A stretch of 6,129 nt of DNA from Chloroflexota bacterium (GTDB taxonomy: Bacteria > Chloroflexota > Limnocylindria > Limnocylindrales > CSP1-4): contig JAJYDP010000315.1 of the NCBI GenBank assembly GCA_021777365.1, positions 1-6,129 of the forward strand, in the 5' to 3' direction. The translations under genes and the position numbers were made by a program. Below the pieces are notes generated by a model. That model did not search any database. It was not told the DNA's origin and saw only the letters and a list, made by a program, of their open reading frames with translations. Shown piece by piece: positions 1-5,756 of this stretch (within the stretch, counting starts at the first letter, position 1; every line of letters begins with the position of its first letter).

Positions 1-16
1 GCCAGGATCCCCACCC

Positions 17-565
17 TCAGCGTCGGCTCGCGGGCTCCGGCGCCAGCTCGTGGGCGATGCCGTCGGCCCAGGCCTCGATCTCGGCCCAGTCGCGGAAGTC
101 GCCCTCGGGAAAGGCCGCCCGGGCGGCCGGCATCATCAGGACCAGGCGCTCTGTGAACCCGATCGCCTTCATGCGGGGGTCGAAGGCCCCAAAAAAGACT
201 CGATGGTCCCGAGCGTGGATTGCGGCCTGGAGCTCGGGGAGTTCCCTGGGCGCCGAAACGACGCGCAGGTCCTGACCCTCTTTGTCCGTCGCGTCGGTGC
301 CGAGCGGACCGCTGCTGAAGAGCCACACCGGCCGCGTGGCGAGGAGAGCGCGGTTCCGCCCGACGAACTCTGCAGCCTCCTTCATCCAGCGGAACATGTA
401 GGTCGCGCTGCCGATCACGAAGGCGTCGTAGGCCGCGGGGTTGCGGACGGCGTTCACCGGCCGGGCTTCGGCCTCCAGTCCTGCCGTTCGCAGCCTCTCT
501 GCGATCCGCTCCGCGATCCCCGCGGTGGCACCGTGTTTGCTGGCATACGCGACGAGTATCGACAT
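17..565 (-). CDS. Flavodoxin-domain protein, HemG-like (182 aa)
   Basis: This is a small soluble FMN-binding protein of the flavodoxin fold. The N-terminus MSILVAYASKHGAT is a first beta strand followed by the FMN-phosphate loop (residues 8-14, ASKHGAT). A second flavin-loop-like segment, GSATYMFRWMKEA, follows near residue 58, then the strand-loop VWLFSSGPLG and a C-terminal FPEGDFRDWAEIEAWA segment. Length and layout match the flavodoxin-domain family that includes menaquinone-dependent protoporphyrinogen oxidase HemG (about 180 aa). Start: an ATG six codons upstream is possible, but GGGAGGA sits 9 bases before the ATG at 565, so the shorter form is preferred. It lies 66 bases after the response regulator on the same strand and is probably the last gene of that operon. 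The fold is secure; a heme-pathway role is only an inference, since many relatives are uncharacterised. No membrane segment or signal peptide is visible. Confidence 0.9.
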   Translation of the reverse strand: MSILVAYASKHGATAGIAERIAERLRTAGLEAEARPVNAVRNPAAYDAFVIGSATYMFRWMKEAAEFVGRNRALLATRPVWLFSSGPLGTDATDKEGQDLRVVSAPRELPELQAAIHARDHRVFFGAFDPRMKAIGFTERLVLMMPAARAAFPEGDFRDWAEIEAWADGIAHELAPEPASRR

Positions 566-574
566 GGTGGTGGT

Positions 575-581
575 TCCTCCC
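575..581 (-). promoter_or_regulatory. Ribosome binding site of the flavodoxin gene
   Basis: On the minus strand GGGAGGA lies 9 bases before the ATG at 565. It would fall inside the coding region if the upstream in-frame ATG (583) were used, so it decides the start in favour of the 182-residue protein. Confidence 0.75.
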
Positions 582-631
582 ACAGGTGACAGTTGGGCGG
601 GCGGTGACGGCGTGGAGGCCGCAGGCGCGCG

Positions 632-1279
632 TCAGCCCCGTGGCAGCTGGATCAGGCCGCGCTCGAGGGCGGTCGTGACGGCGGACGTCCGATCGGCGAC
701 GCCGAGCTTCTCGAAGATGTGGAGCAGGTGGGTCTTGACGGTCGCCTCGCTGAGCCGCAGGTCGCGGGCGATCTCGCGGTTGGAGGCGCCTCTCGCCACG
801 AGGCGGACGACCTCGAGCTCGCGGCCTGTGAGCGGTTCGGGGGTCCGGGCGGCATCGCTCCCCAGACGGTGGACGAGGCGGGCCGCGACGGTCGGCGCGA
901 GCGGCGAGCCACCGCGTACGGCGCTGCGGACGGACGCGAACAGCGTGTCGCGCTCGGCGTCCTTCAACAGGTAGCCGGTGGCTCCAGCCTCGATGGCGGC
1001 GAGGATCTGCGCATCGGAGTCGTAGGTGGTCAGGACGAGGACCGGGGGCGGCTGCGGCAGCGCGCGGATGCGGCGGATCGCCTCGACGCCGTCCATGACC
1101 GGCATCTGGAGGTCCATGAGGACGATGTCAGGCCGCTCCCGAACGACCGACTCGACGGCGGCGGCGCCGTCGGCGGCCTCGGCGACCACGTCGAATCCGG
1201 CCTCGGTCTCGAACAGGTGCCGCAGGCCGGTCCGGACGACGGGGTGGTCGTCCACGATGAGCAGGCGGATCGGGCTCAT
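632..1279 (-). CDS. NarL/FixJ-family two-component response regulator
   Basis: This is a cytoplasmic DNA-binding regulator (215 aa) that accepts phosphate from the neighbouring histidine kinase. The receiver domain is about residues 4-120. It has the acidic pair D10-D11, phosphoacceptor D56 in the motif VLMDLQMPVMDG, switch residue T84 in VLTTYDSD, and K106 in GYLLKDAE. A LuxR-type helix-turn-helix occupies about 149-205 (LTGRELEVVRLVARGASNRE, then ATVKTHLLHIFEKLG). All receiver-domain key residues are intact, so it should be phosphorylation-competent. The start codon overlaps the kinase stop codon as ATGA (1276-1279). GGGGAGG sits 8 bases upstream of the ATG at 1288-1294, which fits coupled translation. 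The target promoter cannot be read from the sequence. The likeliest candidates are its own operon and the region upstream of the transporter gene. Family assignment is very secure. Confidence 0.97.
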   Translation of the reverse strand: MSPIRLLIVDDHPVVRTGLRHLFETEAGFDVVAEAADGAAAVESVVRERPDIVLMDLQMPVMDGVEAIRRIRALPQPPPVLVLTTYDSDAQILAAIEAGATGYLLKDAERDTLFASVRSAVRGGSPLAPTVAARLVHRLGSDAARTPEPLTGRELEVVRLVARGASNREIARDLRLSEATVKTHLLHIFEKLGVADRTSAVTTALERGLIQLPRG

Positions 1280-2676
1280 CGGGCGGGCCTCCCCGGCTCG
1301 GGCGATGTGCCGGCCGGGCCGGCGGCGGCAGACGCTGTCACCGGCGCAGGCGCTTCGATGGCCGGAAGCGTCACCGCGACCGCCGTCCCCTCGCCAGGAG
1401 CGCTCTCGATCGCGAGCCGGCCTCCGAGACCCTCGACGCGCTCACGCATGCCGAGCAGCCCCATGCCCCCGGATCGGCTGGCCGCCGCCGGATCGAACCC
1501 GCGGCCGTCGTCGGCGACGTCGAGGCTCACCTCGTCCGCGAAATACGTGAGAGTCACCGCGACGTGCGAGGCCGCGGCATGGCGCCGCGCGTTGGCGAGG
1601 GCCTCCTGCGCCGCACGCAGCAGCGTGACCTCGACCTCCGGGTGGAGCGCTCGCGGCTGTCCTGAGATCGTCACCTCGACCTCAGGGCCGCCGGCGGCGC
1701 CGGCTGCGGCGGCCACCCTCTCGATCGCGGCCGGGAGTCCGGCGGTCGCGATCGTCTCGGGGCGGAGCGCCCAGACGAGCGTTCGCGCGTCGGCCAGGCT
1801 CGCCCGCGCGACCTCCTCGGCAGCTCTCACATCGCGACGGGCGCGTTCCGCGTCCGCGTCGAGGCACGCGTCGGCGGCTTCGAGGTGGGTGACGACGGAG
1901 GCGAACCCCTGCGCCAGGGTGTCGTGGATCTCACGGGCGAGGCGAGCCCGTTCTTCGGCCACGGCCGCCTCGCGCTCGGCTGCCGCGAGCTCGCGGCGTG
2001 CCGCCTGCAACTGCTCGATCAGCGCCCGGCGCTCCATGCTCTGGCTGATGGTCTCGCGCACCCACACGGCCATCGCGATGATCATGAGCGCGGCCAGGAG
2101 GCTGGCGAACATGCCTGGCAGCGCCGCGGCGAGATCGCCGGCCGCTCGGATCAGGATCACGAGGGCCGTGATCGCGCCGATGTACAGGCCGCCGGCGATG
2201 GACCAGCGGATCGGCAGCGAGAAGACGATCTGCGGGTAGACCACGAGCTGAAGGACGGCGAACGACGGCGAGATGCTCACGAGCGCGGTGTAGACCGCGA
2301 GCTGGAAGACACCATGCACGGCCAGGGTCCGCGGCGAGTATCCCCAGATCGGACGCCGCACCCACATGATCCAGAAGGCGACCGTGAGAGCGGCGATCCC
2401 GGCAAGGGCCGCCGGGCCGCGCCACCCGCCCGGATCGTCCCTCGGGTACGCTGTCACGAGGGCAACGGCCAGCACGACGAACCCGTAGATCCGCATGAGC
2501 GGCAGGGAGCGGAACCAGGGCTCCTCGGTCTCGTCGACGCCCTGGCTCACGACCAACTCGCCCCAGGCGGCGTCGTAGTAATCCCCGCGCGTGGCGCCGG
2601 CGGCGCTCGCGGCGGGCGGCGGCAGGTCGGGCGGTCGCACCGCGGACAGCTCCTCGTTCGGTCGACGAAGGCCCAT
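1276..2676 (-). CDS. Six-helix membrane sensor histidine kinase (NarX/DesK-like)
   Basis: This protein autophosphorylates a histidine and passes the phosphate to the adjacent regulator. From the ATG at 2676 it is 466 aa. A proline/alanine-rich, probably cytoplasmic leader (1-60) precedes six hydrophobic segments near 62-77, 88-106, 117-135, 139-156, 158-176 and 188-206. A charged, coiled-coil-like linker (about 210-248) follows. The HisKA_3 dimerisation box has phosphoacceptor H251 in REIHDTLAQGFAS. The HATPase domain (about 345-440) shows the N box EALANARRHA, the DDGRGFD box (389-395) and GMGLLGMRERVEGLGGRLAI (404-423). The last 25 residues are an Ala/Pro-rich tail. Connecting loops are short, so no periplasmic sensor domain is visible; the signal is probably read in or at the membrane, as in DesK-type kinases. 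Start is uncertain: in-frame GTG codons at 2688 and 2682 are alternatives, and the first would overlap the transporter stop as GTGA. No strong Shine-Dalgarno is visible. The open frame continues far upstream but that is the transporter's shadow. Confidence 0.95.
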   Translation of the reverse strand: MGLRRPNEELSAVRPPDLPPPAASAAGATRGDYYDAAWGELVVSQGVDETEEPWFRSLPLMRIYGFVVLAVALVTAYPRDDPGGWRGPAALAGIAALTVAFWIMWVRRPIWGYSPRTLAVHGVFQLAVYTALVSISPSFAVLQLVVYPQIVFSLPIRWSIAGGLYIGAITALVILIRAAGDLAAALPGMFASLLAALMIIAMAVWVRETISQSMERRALIEQLQAARRELAAAEREAAVAEERARLAREIHDTLAQGFASVVTHLEAADACLDADAERARRDVRAAEEVARASLADARTLVWALRPETIATAGLPAAIERVAAAAGAAGGPEVEVTISGQPRALHPEVEVTLLRAAQEALANARRHAAASHVAVTLTYFADEVSLDVADDGRGFDPAAASRSGGMGLLGMRERVEGLGGRLAIESAPGEGTAVAVTLPAIEAPAPVTASAAAGPAGTSPEPGRPAR

Positions 2677-2684
2677 TGTCACGG

Positions 2685-5027
2685 TCACCGGAACGTGGCC
2701 CCAGTGCCGGAGGGCAGCATTCGCGCCGCGGTGCCGCCCGCCGCGGCCTCGCATGCGGGCCGCGCCACCTCGCCCTCGATGGTGATGCGAGGCAGCCAGC
2801 GCAGGAACGGTGGCATCCACCAGTTCCAGTCGCCGAGCAGGCGCATCGTCGCCGGCAGCAGGACGGTCCGGACGATCGTCGCGTCGACGAGGACGGCGAC
2901 CCCGAGGCCGAGGCCCAGCTGGCGGGCAATCCCCAGTGGCAGGGTCAGGAAGACGGCGAAGACGACGACCATGATCGCGGCGGCGCTCGTCACGGTTCCG
3001 GCGGTGAGGGTGATCCCACGCGCGACCGCCTCGTGCGAATCGGCGCCCTGGTCGAAGGCCTCCTTGATGCGCGAGAGGATGAAGACCTCGTAGTCCATCG
3101 AGAGCCCGAAGAGGACGGTGAAGACGAAGATCGGGATGAAGTGGGTGACCTCGGTCGGCCGGATGTCGAGCACCGACCCCAGCCAGCCGTCCTGGAAGAC
3201 GAGCACGAGCGCGCCGAACGCCGCGCCCGTGGCGAGCAGGTTGAGCAGGATCGCCTTGAGCGGGATGGCGATCGAATGGAAGACCAGGAGCAGCAGGACG
3301 AACGAGAGGCCGAGCACGAAGACGAAGATGCGGCCCATACCGTCGGTGTAGATCTGGGTCTGGTCGAGGCTGACCGCGGCGCTCCCACCCACGGACGCCG
3401 TGACGCCAGGCAGTCCGCCGAAGACCCCCGGTACGACCTCTGAACGCACCCGGCGGACGATCTGCCAGTTCGCGGGGTCGTTCGCCGTGCCGGCCATCAG
3501 GACCGAGACGGACGACACGGTGCCGTCCTTCGAGACGGACAGCCGTGCCGGGCCGGAGAGGCCCTTCACCGCGAGGAGCGCCGGCTCGAGCCGGTCGAGT
3601 GCCGCCCGTGTCGCAGGCTCGTCGGCGTGCGTGACGGCCACGTCGAGGGTGAGGAGCGTGCCCTGCGGCCAGTGCGCCCGGAGCGCCTCGACGGCCTGGA
3701 CTCCGTCGACGGTGTCCGGGATCACGGAGATGTCCGGCTCGCCGAGGCGAAGCTGGGTGACCGGCGACGCGAGTGCAAGGAGCACGGTTGTGGCGGCCAG
3801 CGCAGCGACGATCGGGCGGTTCATGACGGCGCGGACGACCCGGGCCCACGCGCCGCCATCGCTGCCCGTGCGTGCGAGGACGGGGATCGCCCCCCGGTTC
3901 ACCCTGTCGCCGAGGATCGAGAGGACGGCCGGCAGGAAGACAAGGCTGCCGAGCACCGAGACGAGGATGACCGCGATCGTTCCGATCGCCATCGTCTGGA
4001 AGACCGCGACCGGGACCAGGAAGAGCCCGGCCAGCGAGATCATCACGGCGATGCCGCTGAAGAAGACGGCCCGCCCCGCGGTCGAGCTCGCCACCTCGAT
4101 CGCCGCGAGCCTCTCTCGCCCGGCCCGCCGCTCGGAGCGGAACCGGGTGATCATGAAGAGGGAGTAGTCGATCGCGACGGCGAGGCCGATGAGCACGATC
4201 ACCTGGCTCGCATAGGGGCTGACCGGCGTGATCGCCTGGCTGAAGATCCCGACGATGCCGAAGGCCCCGAGCAGCGCGCTGATCGCGAGGATCAGCGGCA
4301 CGCAGGCTGACACGAGCGCGCCGAAGGCGATGAGCAGGATGAGGAAGGTCGCCGGGAGCGTGATCCTGAGGGCTCCGTCGAGATCGCGGTTGATCTCCGC
4401 GGCCACCTGGTCGTTGAGGAGCGTGGTCCCGTAGGCGTGGATCTGGTAGGCCGGGAGCTCGGCCTGGAGCGTGGCGATGACCGGCGCGAGGGCTCTCGTC
4501 TTCGCCTCGAGCGTGGCGGCGTCGCCCTCGATCTGGCCGACGATCCGGACACTCGTGAGGTCCGGCGCAAGGAGGCCGGCCGTCGGAGGCGCCGAGTAGG
4601 GATCGGTGAGCCCGCTCAGGGCCTGATCGGGTGTGCCATCGAGGCTGGCCGTGACGGCTCCGAGCCGGGCGACGATGGTCGCGACCGTGGTTCGGACGGC
4701 GGGATCGGTCACCTTGAGTGACGGGCTCGTGACGACGACGTCGAGCTCGTCCGGGAGCGACCCCGCCCCTCCCGGTCGCATCGCCGCGGTGGCCCGTCCC
4801 GACTCGGTCTGCGACAGCTCGCTGCCGCTCGTGGCGCTGACGGCCTTGATCCCACCAAGGCTCTGGCTCGCCGCGAAAAGGCCGATCGTGACGGCGAACC
4901 AGGCGAGCATCACCGGCCAGCGGTGGCGGGCGCTCCAGAGCGCCACGCGGACGGTCCAGGGCCGCGGCGATCCGATCGCGCGGCGCGAGCCTGGACGCAG
5001 GGCGATCCTGGGCAGAGATCGATCCAT
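2685..5027 (-). CDS. MMPL/RND-superfamily membrane transporter
   Basis: This is an inner-membrane proton-driven exporter of the MMPL branch of the RND superfamily (780 aa). Two similar halves are visible. TM1 (about 36-53) leads to an extracytoplasmic porter loop (54-220) and TM2-6 (about 222-372). TM7 (about 405-421) leads to a second loop (422-565) and TM8-12 (about 566-728). Both proton-relay Asp-Tyr pairs are present: D287-Y288 in GLAVAIDYSLFMITRFRSER (TM4) and D645-Y646 in GLSMDYEVFILSRIKEAF (TM10). The C-terminal LGDWNWWMPPFL patch is typical of the family. Residues 1-32 are basic, as expected for a cytoplasmic N-terminus. The ATG at 5027 has GGGGA 10 bases upstream (5038-5042), a moderate site. 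Known MMPL proteins move lipids, glycolipids or hydrophobic small molecules, but the substrate cannot be inferred here. It is the first gene of a run ending in a two-component pair and a flavodoxin, which suggests those regulators respond to envelope or lipid stress. It appears intact. Confidence 0.96.
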   Translation of the reverse strand: MDRSLPRIALRPGSRRAIGSPRPWTVRVALWSARHRWPVMLAWFAVTIGLFAASQSLGGIKAVSATSGSELSQTESGRATAAMRPGGAGSLPDELDVVVTSPSLKVTDPAVRTTVATIVARLGAVTASLDGTPDQALSGLTDPYSAPPTAGLLAPDLTSVRIVGQIEGDAATLEAKTRALAPVIATLQAELPAYQIHAYGTTLLNDQVAAEINRDLDGALRITLPATFLILLIAFGALVSACVPLILAISALLGAFGIVGIFSQAITPVSPYASQVIVLIGLAVAIDYSLFMITRFRSERRAGRERLAAIEVASSTAGRAVFFSGIAVMISLAGLFLVPVAVFQTMAIGTIAVILVSVLGSLVFLPAVLSILGDRVNRGAIPVLARTGSDGGAWARVVRAVMNRPIVAALAATTVLLALASPVTQLRLGEPDISVIPDTVDGVQAVEALRAHWPQGTLLTLDVAVTHADEPATRAALDRLEPALLAVKGLSGPARLSVSKDGTVSSVSVLMAGTANDPANWQIVRRVRSEVVPGVFGGLPGVTASVGGSAAVSLDQTQIYTDGMGRIFVFVLGLSFVLLLLVFHSIAIPLKAILLNLLATGAAFGALVLVFQDGWLGSVLDIRPTEVTHFIPIFVFTVLFGLSMDYEVFILSRIKEAFDQGADSHEAVARGITLTAGTVTSAAAIMVVVFAVFLTLPLGIARQLGLGLGVAVLVDATIVRTVLLPATMRLLGDWNWWMPPFLRWLPRITIEGEVARPACEAAAGGTAARMLPSGTGATFR

Positions 5028-5075
5028 CGGAATGTCGTCCCCAGTTCCGTCGACGGGCCGCTTCTGGGCCCCGAT

Positions 5076-5094
5076 CGCGAGTCAGGCGCTCGCG
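5076..5094. repeat. Inverted repeat CGCGAG-N7-CTCGCG in the MMPL leader
   Basis: Two perfect 6-base arms (5076-5081 and 5089-5094) flank a 7-base spacer, 49 bases upstream of the transporter start. The dyad is compatible with either a regulator operator or a small RNA hairpin in the 5' leader. The arms are short and GC-rich, so chance occurrence cannot be excluded. Confidence 0.3.
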
Positions 5095-5201
5095 CTGTTC
5101 TCGACTGTCCACGAGTGTGGGAACGAGGCCCGCGATCTCCCAGCGGGTAGTCGGTGGAGCGGGGCATCCGCCAGTCGGCGGGCCGTGGTCAACCGTTCGG
5201 T

Positions 5202-5213
5202 GGACGCGCGTCC
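5202..5213. repeat. 12-base perfect palindrome GGACGCGCGTCC
   Basis: The sequence equals its own reverse complement over 12 bases. It sits 33 bases after the YjbQ-family stop and about 175 bases before the transporter start, beside the TTGACC hexamer at 5187-5192. It could be an operator for a dimeric regulator, possibly the LuxR-type regulator of this operon, or part of a terminator stem. In DNA this GC-rich, short CG palindromes arise by chance, so function is unproven. Confidence 0.35.
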
Positions 5214-5245
5214 GGGTGCCCTGGCCGGCGGCACAGAGCTCGCGA

Positions 5246-5740
5246 TCACTCTCCGACGATCTGGAGTCGGACCGTCCGCTCACGGGCGCGAACCTGGTCG
5301 AAGTCCGCGAAGTAGATTCGCCCGAAGTCGCCGAGCATCATCGCGCCGTCCACCACCGGCACGGTCTGCGAGCGTCCAAGGATGACCGACCTGAGATGGG
5401 CGTCGGTGTTCAGGGACCAGGACGGGTGCTCATCGCGGCCCGCTGCGGCCGCGATGTGTTTCGGTCCGGGATGTCGATACTGTCCCTCTGTCCGGCAGGT
5501 GGGAACGAGACCCTCGAGGATCGTCACCAGATCCTGCATCAACAGCTCGGTACCCCAGTAGTCGACGTCGTCCGACGCTTCCTGGATCAGCACGCTGCAG
5601 GTCGTGTGCTGTGAGAACACCACGAGGATTCCGTTCTTGACGCCAGACCGTGCGAGCGCGTCCTCGACCTGCGGCGTCACGTCGTGGAAGGTTGGACGTC
5701 GGTCTGACTGGACCGTGAACGAAGCGTGGCAGACTGACAT
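5246..5740 (-). CDS. YjbQ/UPF0047-family protein, divergent
   Basis: This is a small cytoplasmic protein (164 aa) of the YjbQ family. The E. coli member is known for weak, secondary thiamine-phosphate synthase activity; the true role of most members is unknown. Family landmarks seen here are FHDVTPQVEDAL (18-29), VVFSQHTTCSVLIQEASDD (40-58, cf. the usual HTTAA-INE), YRH (88-90), TDAHLRSVILGRS (112-124), VPVVDGAMMLG (127-137) and a basic end RARERTVRLQIVGE. Oddities: the usual GTWQ tetrapeptide after the LG turn reads GDFG (137-140), and about a dozen extra residues lie between YRH and DAH. It is therefore longer than the roughly 138-residue E. coli form, and may be a subfamily with a different substrate. 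Start: ATG 5740 has GAGGGAGGG 8 bases upstream. Longer in-frame starts would overlap the preceding isomerase gene. Both genes are probably co-transcribed, with a 14-base gap. Family call is good; activity is uncertain. Confidence 0.88.
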   Translation of the reverse strand: MSVCHASFTVQSDRRPTFHDVTPQVEDALARSGVKNGILVVFSQHTTCSVLIQEASDDVDYWGTELLMQDLVTILEGLVPTCRTEGQYRHPGPKHIAAAAGRDEHPSWSLNTDAHLRSVILGRSQTVPVVDGAMMLGDFGRIYFADFDQVRARERTVRLQIVGE

Positions 5741-5747
5741 CGACCCA

Positions 5748-5756
5748 CCCTCCCTC
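5748..5756 (-). promoter_or_regulatory. Ribosome binding site of the YjbQ-family gene
   Basis: GAGGGAGGG on the minus strand ends 8 bases before ATG 5740 and starts within the TGA stop codon (5755-5757) of the upstream isomerase gene. This supports the short start of the YjbQ-family protein and suggests re-initiation by ribosomes finishing the upstream gene. Confidence 0.8.

Larger units (their letters stand above)
5028..5245 (-). other. Intergenic leader upstream of the MMPL operon
   Basis: These 218 bases lie between the YjbQ-family stop and the transporter start, and are the only sizeable non-coding stretch in the window. Any promoter of the transporter operon should be here. A TTGACC hexamer on the minus strand (5187-5192) resembles a -35 box, but the hexamer 17 bases downstream is GGATGC, so no sigma-70-type promoter is claimed. 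A 5-base-arm hairpin (5216-5234) lies just after the YjbQ-family stop without a T-run, making it a weak terminator candidate. Two better inverted repeats are listed separately. No protein-like reading frame with a plausible start was recognised. Confidence 0.5.

Noticed and set aside
441..974. Plus-strand frame spanning the flavodoxin-regulator gap
   Set aside because: It overlaps two solid minus-strand genes and has a Ser/Arg/Ala-rich translation with no domain.
719..2239. 506-codon plus-strand frame across the regulator and kinase
   Set aside because: It lies opposite two well-supported genes and its translation is Ala/Arg/Ser-rich without any recognisable domain.
1885..4310. Several long plus-strand frames opposite the kinase and transporter
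   Set aside because: Translations are dominated by Asp/Glu/Arg/His or Ser/Arg runs, typical of antisense frames of GC-rich genes, and no motif was recognised.
5164..5192. Sigma-70-like promoter (TTGACC with GGATGC 17 bases downstream)
   Set aside because: The -35-like hexamer is good but the -10 position shows no resemblance to TATAAT, so the match is treated as chance.
5216..5234. Terminator hairpin after the YjbQ-family gene
   Set aside because: The stem is only 5 base pairs with a 9-base loop and no following T-run.
2689..5283. Open reading frame continuing the kinase far upstream (total 1335 codons)
   Set aside because: This part is Arg/Pro/Gly-rich low-complexity translation, antiparallel in no sense but out of frame with the transporter, which has 12 membrane segments and both Asp-Tyr motifs. 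It is a stop-poor shadow frame caused by high GC.
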